Below, piece by piece: positions 37,611 to 45,885 of a DNA stretch of 64,000 nt (position 1 is its first letter; the number at the start of each line of letters is the position of its first letter). Origin of the DNA: Methylobacterium bullatum (GTDB lineage Bacteria; Pseudomonadota; Alphaproteobacteria; Rhizobiales; Beijerinckiaceae). A program made the translations under genes and the position numbers. The notes beneath the pieces were generated by a model. The model ran no database searches. It saw only the letters and a program-made list of their open reading frames with translations, and had not been told where the DNA came from. The stretch is from assembly GCA_902712845.1 (NCBI GenBank), contig LR743504.1, positions 222,001 through 286,000 of the forward strand, given 5' to 3'.

Positions 37611-38255
37611 CTACTCCATTACGGCGGCCTTCATGATCACCACCATGATCGCCTTGGCCGGTTCGGTGCCGACGCAGCGCACGGTGTGCGGCCTGTCGCA
37701 GCGGTAGCGCAGCGTCTCGCCCACCCGCGCCCGCTGGAACGTGCCGGCCACCTCGACTTCGAGGGCGCCCTCGGTGACGGTGAGGGATTCCACCGAGCCG
37801 CGCTGGTGCGGATCGGAATCGAGGACGCCGCCCGGATCGGCCGTGACCTCGTACCATTGCAGCCATTCCACCGTCTTGATCCAGCCGACGATGGCGAGGC
37901 GGATCTTGCCGTCGTCCGAGAGCAGGATCGGCGTGTCCGCGCGGGAGGTCTTCTCGATGAAGGGCTCCTCGTCGCTGGTGGCCAGCACCCGCTCGATGGA
38001 GACGTCGAGGGCCTGGCTCAACCGCCAGATCGTCGCCAGGGTCGGGTTGGTCTCGTTGCGCTCGATCTGGCTGATGATCGATTTCGCCACACCGGACTGC
38101 TCGGCGAGTTCGGAGAGCGAGAGATTGTAGGCCTTGCGCAGCCGCTGGATGGTCTTGCCGAGCTGGCCCGAGAGAACCTGTGCCCCGTTCAGGATGTCCC
38201 GCTGCCGCCCCCGCTCGGGCGTCGTCGCCTGATCTTGCATCGTCCCAGAACCCAT
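37611..38255 (-). CDS. XRE-family regulator with C-terminal cupin domain
   Basis: A 214-residue transcription factor. An N-terminal helix-turn-helix (about 30-90: LSLSELAEQSGVAKSIISQIE) is followed by a cupin sensor domain (about 125-205: DPHQRGSVESLTVTEGALEVEV). This is the PuuR/SutR-type architecture, usually controlling amine, amino-acid or sulfur metabolism in response to a small ligand. The start at 38255 (MGSGTMQDQ) or five codons later cannot be decided. It may regulate the RTX gene or itself. Confidence 0.8.
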   Translation of the reverse strand: MGSGTMQDQATTPERGRQRDILNGAQVLSGQLGKTIQRLRKAYNLSLSELAEQSGVAKSIISQIERNETNPTLATIWRLSQALDVSIERVLATSDEEPFIEKTSRADTPILLSDDGKIRLAIVGWIKTVEWLQWYEVTADPGGVLDSDPHQRGSVESLTVTEGALEVEVAGTFQRARVGETLRYRCDRPHTVRCVGTEPAKAIMVVIMKAAVME

Positions 38256-38346
38256 CGCGCCGTTCCGTACATCGAACGATCGTGCGGTACTTCAAACGCA
38301 ATCAGGCATCCGATGCAAGGCGAACGAGGCCAACTTCTCCGTCGTC

Positions 38347-39153
38347 TCAATGCCAAAGGGCATGGAAATGATGAACCGGTCCGTGTCCTCGTCCCACGTT
38401 CACGGAGCCGGATGCGGCGATGGCGGCGGTGACGTAGCGTTTGGCCTGGGCGACGGCCTCCGTCAGGGGCAGGCCGCGGGCGAGGCCGGCCGCCACGGCC
38501 GAGGACAGGGTGCAACCGGTGCCGTGCGTGTTGCGGGTCTCGACGCGGGCCGACGCGAAGCGCCGCAGCGTCCCGTCGGCGCTCATGAGATGGTCGACGC
38601 TCTCGGTGCCCTCCGCATGGCCTCCCTTGATGAGGACGGCGCGGGCGCCCAACGCCAGGAGCTTGCGCCCCTGCACCACCGCCTCGTTCTCGCTCTTGGC
38701 CACGGGGGCCTCGATCAGGGTGGCGGCCTCGGGCAGGTTCGGCGTCACCAGATCGGCCAGGGGCAGGAGGTGGCGGCGCATGGCCTCCACCGCCTCGTCC
38801 GAGATGAGGCGGTCTCCGCTCGTGGCCACCATGACCGGGTCGAGGACGATGGGGATGCGGGAGGCATGACGGCCGAGCCCGGCGGCCACGGCCTCGATCA
38901 CCGCGGGCTTCGACAGCATGCCGATCTTCACCGCCTTGACGTCGAGATCGGAGAACACGCTGTCGATCTGGGCGGCGATGAAATCGGCCGGCACGTCGTG
39001 GATGGCCTGGACGCCCAGGGTGTTCTGCGCCGTGAGCGCGGTGATGACGCTGGCGCCGTAGACCTTGAGCGCCGCGAAGGTCTTGAGATCGGCCTGGATA
39101 CCGGCGCCGCCGCTGGAATCGGAGCCCGCTATGGTGACGGCGATGGGTGTCAT
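38347..39153 (-). CDS. thiD: Hydroxymethylpyrimidine/phosphomethylpyrimidine kinase
   Basis: A 268-residue ThiD of the ribokinase fold. It phosphorylates HMP and HMP-P in the pyrimidine branch of thiamine synthesis. Visible motifs are [20 protein letters not shown] at the N-terminus, [15 protein letters not shown], and the C-terminal anion-hole motif [17 protein letters not shown]. It is downstream of thiE on the same strand with a spacer of about 130 bp. No TPP riboswitch was seen in front of either gene. Confidence 0.92.
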   Translation of the reverse strand: MTPIAVTIAGSDSSGGAGIQADLKTFAALKVYGASVITALTAQNTLGVQAIHDVPADFIAAQIDSVFSDLDVKAVKIGMLSKPAVIEAVAAGLGRHASRIPIVLDPVMVATSGDRLISDEAVEAMRRHLLPLADLVTPNLPEAATLIEAPVAKSENEAVVQGRKLLALGARAVLIKGGHAEGTESVDHLMSADGTLRRFASARVETRNTHGTGCTLSSAVAAGLARGLPLTEAVAQAKRYVTAAIAASGSVNVGRGHGPVHHFHALWH

Positions 39154-39282
39154 GGCGTGTCTCGTCCCTTGCGTTGCGGCAACCCTAGACCATCGTCCGG
39201 AACGAGGGAATCCGGCCCGATTGAAAATGATTTTAGAACAGGGACTTAGAGAATTTCACCGACGACCCGCTTAGGCCTGGGT

Positions 39283-39993
39283 CTAACGGCCCGCGCCCCT
39301 CGCCGCGAGGGCCGAATCCACCCGGAAGCGCAGGTCCCTGGCGCGGGCCTCCACCTCCTCAGTGGAAAACAGGGCGGAGATCAGGGCGATGCCGTCGGCG
39401 CCCGCCGCGATGATGGATGCGGCGTTGCTGCCGTCGATCCCGGCGATAGCTCCCACAGGAAAGCCGGTGCCCCGGGCGAGGCGCGCCCGGAAAGCGATGC
39501 GTGTGAATCCGTCGAGCCCCACGGGCGGATCGGGATTGTCCTTGCTCGTGGTGGCGAACACGCCGCCGATGCAGGCATAATCCACGGGCAGACGATAGAG
39601 TTCGTCCGCCTGGGCCGCCGATTTCAGGGTCAGGCCGATGATGGCGCTTGAGCCCAGAATGCGGCGCGCCTCCGTCGGATGCAGGTCCGACTGGCCGAGA
39701 TGCACGCCCTCGGCCTCGGCCGCCAGAGCGAGATCGCAGCGGTCGTTGACGAGGAGCGGCACCGCGGTGCCCGCGATGGCCGCGCGGATGGCGCGGATGC
39801 GCGCCAGGGCCTCACGCGCGTTCTCGATGGATTTTTCGCGGTATTGAAGAAGGGTGCACCCGCCCGCGACGGCCTCGGCCGCCATCTCGGCGAGGTCGGC
39901 GCCGTCATCGCCGCAGACGTCCACGTCGAGGATGCCGTAGAGCCTCACGTCGACCGGCACGCTCGAGCCCAAGGCGGTGTCGCGTCCGATCAC
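39283..39993 (-). CDS. thiE: Thiamine-phosphate synthase
   Basis: A 236-residue (beta/alpha)8 enzyme that joins HMP-PP and THZ-P into thiamine phosphate. Motifs include LQYREKS (substrate diphosphate site), LLVNDRCDLA, GVHLGQSDL and YACIGGVFATTSKDN. It forms a thiamine unit with thiD. The N-terminus MIGRDTALGSS is slightly longer than usual, and a later start is possible. Confidence 0.9.
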   Translation of the reverse strand: MIGRDTALGSSVPVDVRLYGILDVDVCGDDGADLAEMAAEAVAGGCTLLQYREKSIENAREALARIRAIRAAIAGTAVPLLVNDRCDLALAAEAEGVHLGQSDLHPTEARRILGSSAIIGLTLKSAAQADELYRLPVDYACIGGVFATTSKDNPDPPVGLDGFTRIAFRARLARGTGFPVGAIAGIDGSNAASIIAAGADGIALISALFSTEEVEARARDLRFRVDSALAARGAGR

Positions 39994-40237
39994 GTCGTTC
40001 CTCCGATAAGCCGCAGCGGCGGCATCCTAGTGGCAAACCTCCGGCGTTTGGTACCCGCTTCGAACGTCCAAATCGGGGGAAGGCCGCAATTGGTCCTGTC
40101 GGCCGCCCTCCGTCCCGCGCGGACGGATGCCCCGACGCGGCATGACGATCCCGGATTCCTTTTCAGGGCTTCGGTGGAGATTATACAAGGCACGGTACCG
40201 GCCCTCGAGATCGACGGGCGGAGGGAGCGTGATCCCC

Positions 40238-41300
40238 ATGAGGCCGATGCCGTCGCCGCTCAGTCCCGAACTCCAGGCCGCTCTGGCGAGGGGGCTGGAG
40301 CGACGCGCGGACCATGGGGTGGCCGGCCCGGACCTGGATCGGATCGTCGACCTCCTGGGCGAGGTGCCACCCGAGCGGATCACCACCGCCGACGCGGCCA
40401 TCGCCTACGCGGCGGGGCTCCACCGGGAGCCGCTCCCGTCCCGCCGGCGGTGGTTCGGCAAGCCGCGCACCGATTCGGAACTGCTTGCCCGGTCACCGGA
40501 CCTCGCCCTCCTGTTTCTGTTCCACCGGGACGGACGCATGCGCGAGTCCGCCCTGGCGCGCCTCTCCGACGGCCTGCCCTCGCCGTTCCTGTTCGCGGCG
40601 GTGGCATGGCGGCTGAACGACTGGTCCGAGCCGGTGCGCGCGGCCGCCATGGCCTGCGCGCGGCGCTGCTTTCCGCGCACGCCCCCCCGAGGTGGTGGCG
40701 CGCTGCGCGGCCGCCCTCCACCTTCAACGGCTCGGCTGGTCCCGGTGGAGCGGCGAGCGCGCGGTCCTCGACGAGGCCTTCGGCCGCCCGGACGTCGCTG
40801 CGCGTCTGGCGGACCTGTTGATCGGGCAGATGACGGGACCGGTCGCGCGGGTGCTGCGCGCCGTGTCGCGAACACCCGCGCTCGACCCGTACCTCCTGAG
40901 GGTGGCCGCCGAGGCGGTGCAGCCTGCCGCACGCGCCGCGGCGCTCTCGCTGCTGGTCGAGGGCAAGGCCTCCTGGCCGGTGCGCCGCGACTGGCAATGG
41001 GTGGACAAGTCGATAGGCCGGCGCCGTCTCGTGTTCGTCTACGACGCGCGGCCCCTGACGGTGGAGCCCGGACTCGACGCCGTGATCGCCCAGGGCATCG
41101 CCGATCGCTCCGCCGCCGTGCGGCGTGTGGCCCTTGAGGGTGCCATGTATCGCCTGAAGGGGCGTCCAGAGGCCCGTACCTACGCCACGCGGCTCCTCGG
41201 GGACCGCTCGCCCTCGGTGCGGGAGCGGGCCGAGTTCATCCTGCGGACCGACTCGGGCGAGGCGCCGCAGGCACCTGCGAGCGAAAACGGATGCGGGTGA
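40238..41300 (+). pseudogene. HEAT-like repeat protein gene interrupted by a one-base frameshift
   Basis: Two overlapping frames give one coherent protein of about 353 residues if one C is removed from the C7 run at 40682-40688. Frame 1 (40238 onward: MRPMPSPLSPELQAALARG) ends in ...RRCFPRTPP. The continuation in the other frame begins EVVARCAAALHLQRLGW and ends at TGA 41298. Both halves are helical with HEAT-like repeats, for example AVRRVALEGAMYRLKGRPEA. The frameshift could be a real mutation, phase variation or a sequencing error. Start ATG 40238 follows GGAGGGAG. Function unknown. Confidence 0.65.
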
Positions 41301-41305
41301 AGGCC

Positions 41306-41731
41306 ATGTACGGCATCGTCGCGCACGGAGAGGTCATCGGTCATTCCGAACTGGAAAACGGCGATCCGCCGATGGGAGTCGCGTTCGGCCGCTTCTTCCC
41401 CGCCGCCGGCTTCGACGCTTTCGTGCGGACCGTTCCGCCGGACGAGGCGGAGGGCGACGAAGTTCTCATTTGGAACGCGCTGTCGGCCACGAGCCCCGAA
41501 GGAGTCGTGATCGATTGCGCCGGGGTTGCGGTGTTCCGCTACGCTCTCGGCGACGAGGTCGACCTTGAGGTGACCGTACTCGGCATCTCCTCGCCGCCCT
41601 ACGGTAAGCTGTTCCCGAACCGTGTCGACGCCTCCGGCGACCGTGCCACGCAGGACCGATCCAACTGGACCTCGCTTGCCGCCCCCGGCCCATCGGCCTA
41701 CTCCCCGCATCGACGAAGCACGGAGACAGGC
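41306..41731 (+). CDS. Small unknown protein frame that runs without a stop into the Maa gene
   Basis: The frame starting MYGIVAHGEVIGHSELENGD encodes about 105 residues of a plausible small soluble domain ending near YGKLFPNRV. About 37 low-complexity residues follow, and then the frame continues directly into the maltose O-acetyltransferase without a stop codon. A separate gene whose stop was lost is the simplest reading; a genuine 332-residue fusion is the alternative. ATG 41306 follows GGTGAAGG, while ATG 41291 also exists. Confidence 0.5.
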
Positions 41732-42304
41732 ATGACCACCGAAGCCGGGCGCACGCCGAAGCAGAAGATGATCGCGGGGGAACTCTATCACCCCGACGAC
41801 GCGGAACTCGGTGCCGACCTGCGCGCCTGCCAGATCTGGCTCGCGCGCTACAACGCCATGCTCGGGCGCCCCGCCGACGAGCGCCGGGTTCTGCTGCGCG
41901 AGATCTTCGCGGGGGTCGGCGACGGGGCGGTGGTCCGGCCGCCATTCCATTGCGATTACGGCTTCAACATCAGCATCGGCGCCAACGTCTTCCTGAACTT
42001 CAACTGCGTCATCCTCGATTGCACCACGGTGACGATCGGCGACCGGACGCAGATCGGGCCGGGCGTCCAGATCCTCACGGCGGACCATCCCCGCGAGGCG
42101 GAGGCGCGCGAGGCCGGGCTGGAATTCGCACGCCCCATCGCGATCGGCCGCAACGTCTGGATCGGCGGCGGCGCGCTGATCCTGCCCGGCGTCACGGTGG
42201 GCGACCATGCGATCATCGGGGCCGGCGCCGTCGTCACCCGCGACGTGGCGCCCGGCGCGACGGTGGTCGGCAACCCGGCCCGGCCGGTGCCCGCCAAGGC
42301 GTGA
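41732..42304 (+). CDS. maa: Maltose O-acetyltransferase-like enzyme
   Basis: A 190-residue acetyltransferase of the left-handed beta-helix (hexapeptide) type. It has the N-terminal Mac domain (KQKMIAGELYHPDDAELGADL) and the family motif NFNCVILDCTTVTIGD, then ADHPREAEAREAGLE and the catalytic-loop region through ALILPGVTVGDHAIIGAGAVV. The length matches Maa/NodL-type sugar acetyltransferases. ATG 41732 has GGAG seven bases upstream and fits the family N-terminus, but the frame is open upstream through a second domain. Confidence 0.85.
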   Translation: MTTEAGRTPKQKMIAGELYHPDDAELGADLRACQIWLARYNAMLGRPADERRVLLREIFAGVGDGAVVRPPFHCDYGFNISIGANVFLNFNCVILDCTTVTIGDRTQIGPGVQILTADHPREAEAREAGLEFARPIAIGRNVWIGGGALILPGVTVGDHAIIGAGAVVTRDVAPGATVVGNPARPVPAKA

Positions 42305-42386
42305 GACGACGCGCGCACCCTGTCGCGCGTTGATTCCGGCACACAATCTGCCATGAGACCCATTCACGGACCGGGGGGCGGGACAG

Positions 42387-43388
42387 GTGACGAGGGCGCA
42401 GGACGGGTTTGCGGTGGAGGCGACCGGCGCGCTTCCCAATCCGTCGGCGGTCGGGCTCGTCGCCGTCATCGTCGCGGCGACGGACGGTGAGCCACGCGCC
42501 CTCACGGTGCGGGTTGCGGGCCAGTCCACGGGCCGTGAGACCGGGTTGCCGGCAGGCCCCCTCGTGCCGGAGCACCCGACGCTGGAGCGCGGCCTGCGCG
42601 CCTGGGTGGAACGCCAGACGCAGCAGCGCCTCGGCTATGTCGAGCAACTCTACACCTTCGGCGACCGCGACCGGCAGGGCGACGATTCGGGCGGGCTCCA
42701 CTCCCTGTCCGTGGCCTATCTCGCCCTCGTGCGCGAGATGCGCTCGGCCGCCCTTCCCGACGCGTCGTGGCACAACTGGTACGCCTTCCTGCCCTGGGAG
42801 GATTGGCGTGCCGGCCGGCCCGAGACCCTCGACGGCATCGAGGCCAAGCTCCTGGCCTGGGCCGCCGGGGCGGTGGATTCCAAGGTCCGGCGCCGGCGCG
42901 AGGACAGGCTCGGGCTCACCTTCGGCATCGGCGGCGGGGCCTGGAACGAGGAGCGCGTGCTCGAACGCTACGAACTCCTGTTCGAGGCCGGGCTGATCCC
43001 CGAAGCCCAGGGGCAGGCGGGCGAGGCATGCGCCACGGATATCGCCACGACGGGGCGCCCCATGACCTTCGATCACCGCCGGGTGCTCGCCACGGCGATC
43101 GGGCGGTTGCGCGGCAAGATCAAGTATCGCCCCGTGGTGTTCGAGCTGATGCCGCCGACCTTCACCCTGTTCCAGTTGCAGCGCACCGTGGAGGCCCTGT
43201 CGGGCGCCAATCTTCACAAGCAGAATTTCCGCCGCCTCGTCGCCCAGCAGGGGCTCGTGGAGGAGACCGACGAAGTCACCAGCGGCGCCGCCGGCCGGCC
43301 CGCCCGCCTCGTCCGCTTCCGCCGCGAAGTGCTGCTGGAGCGCCCGGCGCCGGGGTTCCGGCTGACTCCATCGCGGCGGTCGACCTGA
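42387..43388 (+). CDS. nadQ: NadQ-type NAD biosynthesis regulator (Nudix-like domain plus winged helix)
   Basis: A 333-residue protein. The N-terminal 190 residues resemble a Nudix-like sensor without a clear catalytic Nudix box (AVGLVAVIVAATDGEPRALTVRV). The C-terminal domain (about 240-330) is a winged helix containing FTLFQLQRTVEALSGANLHK and NFRRLVAQQGLVEE. This matches the alphaproteobacterial NAD-regulator family (COG4111, NadQ) and is analogous to NrtR. Proximity to nadABC, 1.5 kb downstream with palindromic operators, supports the role. The effector is presumably NAD or a derivative. The start may be GTG 42387. Confidence 0.65.
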   Translation: MTRAQDGFAVEATGALPNPSAVGLVAVIVAATDGEPRALTVRVAGQSTGRETGLPAGPLVPEHPTLERGLRAWVERQTQQRLGYVEQLYTFGDRDRQGDDSGGLHSLSVAYLALVREMRSAALPDASWHNWYAFLPWEDWRAGRPETLDGIEAKLLAWAAGAVDSKVRRRREDRLGLTFGIGGGAWNEERVLERYELLFEAGLIPEAQGQAGEACATDIATTGRPMTFDHRRVLATAIGRLRGKIKYRPVVFELMPPTFTLFQLQRTVEALSGANLHKQNFRRLVAQQGLVEETDEVTSGAAGRPARLVRFRREVLLERPAPGFRLTPSRRST

Positions 43389-43445
43389 CGCCTCGCGTGC
43401 CGGGGCGCGTTTCAGCCTCGGCGATGCGGCAATGGCCCGGCAGGG

Positions 43446-43790
43446 CTACATCGTGGCCAGGATCGATTCCAGCAGGCGGCGGCTCGTCGCCAGTTCGGTG
43501 ATGCGCTCGTCCACCTGTTCGATGTGCCGACGCAACGTCTGCCGAAGCTCGTCACAGGGTTCGAATGCGCCACGCCCGGCGAGCGCACAGGGCAGGAACT
43601 CACGGATGACGGGCAACGTCATCCCGGCCGCGCCGAGCGTCCTGATCCGCCGGACGATGTCCTCGTCCAGCGGCGTGTAATCGCGATACCCGGCGCCGGT
43701 ACGTTCCGGCGCGAGCAGCCCCTCCCCTTCGTAATTGCGCAGCATGCGGACGCTGACGCCCGTGCGCTTCGATAGCGTCCCGATCCGCAT
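43446..43790 (-). CDS. MerR-family transcriptional regulator
   Basis: A 114-residue regulator. The N-terminal winged helix MRIGTLSKRTGVSVRMLRNYE is the MerR signature, followed by a coiled-coil dimerisation helix. It is short, with a small C-terminal part and two cysteines (LPCALAG, PCDEL) that might bind a ligand or metal. It is divergent from the class IV aminotransferase gene, with a 50-bp spacer containing a typical MerR-type promoter, so it probably controls that gene and itself. Confidence 0.85.
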   Translation of the reverse strand: MRIGTLSKRTGVSVRMLRNYEGEGLLAPERTGAGYRDYTPLDEDIVRRIRTLGAAGMTLPVIREFLPCALAGRGAFEPCDELRQTLRRHIEQVDERITELATSRRLLESILATM

Positions 43791-43796
43791 TGGCCG

Positions 43797-43827
43797 TTGA
43801 CCCTGACAGTGCTGTCACGGATTAGGG
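43797..43827 (+). promoter_or_regulatory. MerR-type promoter with 19-bp spacer and dyad
   Basis: TTGACC (43797-43802) is followed by a 19-bp spacer and TTAGGG (43822-43827). The spacer contains the perfect dyad TGACAG-TG-CTGTCA (43804-43817). An overlong spacer with a central palindrome is the hallmark of MerR-activated promoters. It reads towards the aminotransferase gene. Confidence 0.6.
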
Positions 43828-43867
43828 CTGTGGCTCTTCGATGGAAACCAGTCGAGAGCGCTTTCCC

Positions 43868-44680
43868 ATGACAGACGTCTTCGCCACCCGTGCCTGGATC
43901 GACGGGCGGCCCGCCACCGCTTCCGACCTCGCCCCCCTCGCCTTCGCCGGGTTCGCGCATTTTACCGCTATGCAGGTCCGTGGATGGCGCGTGAGGGGGC
44001 TTGACCTTCATCTGGATCGCCTTCGTGACGGGTCGCAGGCGCTGTTCGGCAGCACCGTTCCCGAGGAGCGCATACGAGACGCGCTTCGAATCGCCGTAGC
44101 GGACACACCCGGTGACCTGTCGCTCACCGCGACGGTGTTTTCGCGTAGCGGAGAGTTCCGCGTCGGCGACCCAACCGATGGGTGCTCGATACTGACCCGC
44201 ACCTTTGCGCCGAGCGACGGCCCCGCCGGCCCGTTGAAACTGGCCCTCACGCCGCATGAGCGCTGGCGCCCGGAGGTCAAGCATGTGGGCGAGTCGGCGA
44301 AGACCCATCTCCTGCGCGAGGCCGCCCGGGAGGGCTTCGACGATTCCGCGTTCGTCGATCGCCGGGGACGAATCGGCGAAGCGACGATCTGGAATCTGGC
44401 GTTCTGGGACGGCGCGGCAGTGACATGGCCGCAGGCCGACATCCTCGCCGGGGTCACGATGGGGATCCTCCGACGGCGATTGACCGCCCTCGGGGTCCCT
44501 CAGTGCGATGCGGTCGTATCGGCGGACGGCCTCAGCGAGTTTTTGGGAGCCGTCGCGATGAATTCCTGGACGCCGGGTGTCGCCGTCGCGACCGTCGGCA
44601 CCCGCACCCTGCCGCGATCCGGCGACCTCGTCGCCCTGCTGCATCGTGCCTATCGAACCGAGCCGGCGCTCGCCGTCTGA
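43868..44680 (+). CDS. Class IV (PabC/BCAT-like) aminotransferase
   Basis: A 270-residue PLP enzyme of fold type IV, similar to aminodeoxychorismate lyase, D-amino-acid transaminase and branched-chain transaminases. Lys138 in PEVKHVG is the likely PLP lysine. The family signature EATIWNLAF at 171-179 fits the class IV pattern. The exact substrate is not determined. An alternative start nine codons upstream (43841) exists. It is controlled by a MerR-type promoter. Confidence 0.75.
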   Translation: MTDVFATRAWIDGRPATASDLAPLAFAGFAHFTAMQVRGWRVRGLDLHLDRLRDGSQALFGSTVPEERIRDALRIAVADTPGDLSLTATVFSRSGEFRVGDPTDGCSILTRTFAPSDGPAGPLKLALTPHERWRPEVKHVGESAKTHLLREAAREGFDDSAFVDRRGRIGEATIWNLAFWDGAAVTWPQADILAGVTMGILRRRLTALGVPQCDAVVSADGLSEFLGAVAMNSWTPGVAVATVGTRTLPRSGDLVALLHRAYRTEPALAV

Positions 44681-44780
44681 CCATCCCTGTCCTCGCGCCG
44701 GGTCGGGAACCGTCGCGCTCGACCGCGAGGGAAGGCGGTAGCTCCCCCTGACGGTTGCACCATATTGCAACGCAAAATGA

Positions 44781-44801
44781 ATATGCTCAGCCTCAGCATA
44801 T
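44781..44801. promoter_or_regulatory. Candidate NadQ operator 1
   Basis: Inverted repeat ATATGCT-N7-AGCATAT, with inner bases CAGCCTC. It lies just upstream of a possible -35 TAGACA (44803-44808), which pairs with TACGTT (44826-44831) at 17-bp spacing. Confidence 0.6.
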
Positions 44802-44841
44802 CTAGACAAGCGTATCTCGCGCGCCTACGTTAGTCGGCACA

Positions 44842-44858
44842 ATGCTCAGATTGAGCAT
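44842..44858. promoter_or_regulatory. Candidate NadQ operator 2
   Basis: Perfect palindrome ATGCTCA-GAT-TGAGCAT. It shares the core ATGCTCA with operator 1 and lies between the presumed nadA promoter and the nadA start at 44875. Bound regulator would block initiation or elongation. Confidence 0.65.
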
Positions 44859-44874
44859 ATATGAGGACGCGTCC

Positions 44875-45885
44875 ATGGCGGCCACGAGTTTTCCGATCGA
44901 CCGGGTTTCGACCCTGCCTCTGCCCGAGATCTATGCCCGCGTAAGTCGGCACGTCCCGGCCATCGAATGGCCGGCCCTGGCCGATGACGTCGCGGCGATC
45001 CTGGAGCTGAAGAAGACCCGCAACGCGGTGATCCTCGCCCACAACTACCAGGCGCCCGAGATCTTCCACACGGTGTCGGACATCGTGGGCGACAGCCTCG
45101 CGCTGGCCCGCGAGGCGATCACCGTGGATGCCGACGTGATCGTGCTGGCCGGCGTCCATTTCATGGCGGAGACGGCCAAGCTCCTGAATCCGGGCAAGAC
45201 CGTCCTGATTCCCGACATGCGGGCCGGGTGTTCGCTCGCCGACTCGATCACCGCCGCCGACGTGCGGGGCTTGCGCGAAAAGTATCCCGGCGTGCCGATC
45301 GTGACCTACGTCAACACCTCCGCCGCCGTGAAGGCGGAATCGGACGTGTGCTGCACCTCCGGCAACGCGGTGGACGTGGTGCGCTCGCTCAATGCGCCGC
45401 GCGTCCTGATGATTCCCGACGAGTTCCTGGCGCAGAACGTCCAGGTGCTGGTGCCCGAGGTCGAGATCCTCACCTGGGCCGGCCATTGCGAGGTCCACGA
45501 GCAGTTCACTCCGGCCGATATCAACGAGGTGCGCGAGAGCTATCCCGGCGTCACCGTCATCGCCCATCCCGAATGCCCGCCCGACGTGGTGGCGGCCTCG
45601 GACTTCTCGGGGTCGACCGCGATGATGATGAACTTCGTCACGGAGAAGCGGCCGCGCCAAGTCGTGCTCGTCACCGAGTGCTCCATGGGCGACAACATCG
45701 CCGCCGCCAACCCGGATATCGAGTTCATCAAGCCCTGCAACCTGTGCCCGCACATGAAGCGGATGTCGCTCCGGAACATCCGCCATGCGCTGGAGACCCT
45801 CACCCATGAGGTGACGGTGGAGCCGGAACTCGCCGAGCGCGCCCGCGCGGCGGTGGAGCGCATGCTCGCGGTGCGTCCGCGATGA
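44875..45885 (+). CDS. nadA: Quinolinate synthase A
   Basis: A 336-residue [4Fe-4S] enzyme that condenses iminoaspartate with dihydroxyacetone phosphate to quinolinate, the second step of de novo NAD synthesis. The cluster cysteines appear in MRAGCSLAD, HPECPPDV and PCNLCPH, and the family motif VILAHNYQAPEI is near residue 50. ATG 44875 follows GAGGACGCGTCC. An upstream in-frame ATG at 44842 lies inside an operator and is rejected. It is the first gene of nadA-nadB and overlaps nadB by 4 bp. Confidence 0.95.
   Translation: MAATSFPIDRVSTLPLPEIYARVSRHVPAIEWPALADDVAAILELKKTRNAVILAHNYQAPEIFHTVSDIVGDSLALAREAITVDADVIVLAGVHFMAETAKLLNPGKTVLIPDMRAGCSLADSITAADVRGLREKYPGVPIVTYVNTSAAVKAESDVCCTSGNAVDVVRSLNAPRVLMIPDEFLAQNVQVLVPEVEILTWAGHCEVHEQFTPADINEVRESYPGVTVIAHPECPPDVVAASDFSGSTAMMMNFVTEKRPRQVVLVTECSMGDNIAAANPDIEFIKPCNLCPHMKRMSLRNIRHALETLTHEVTVEPELAERARAAVERMLAVRPR

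Noticed and set aside
39154..40126. TPP riboswitch upstream of thiE or thiD
   Set aside because: I looked for the conserved CTGAGA and ACCTGATC segments on the minus strand upstream of both genes and found neither.
44842..44874. Upstream ATG as the nadA start
   Set aside because: This ATG is part of the palindromic operator and would add 11 residues (MLRLSIYEDAS) foreign to NadA. ATG 44875 has a proper ribosome-binding site.
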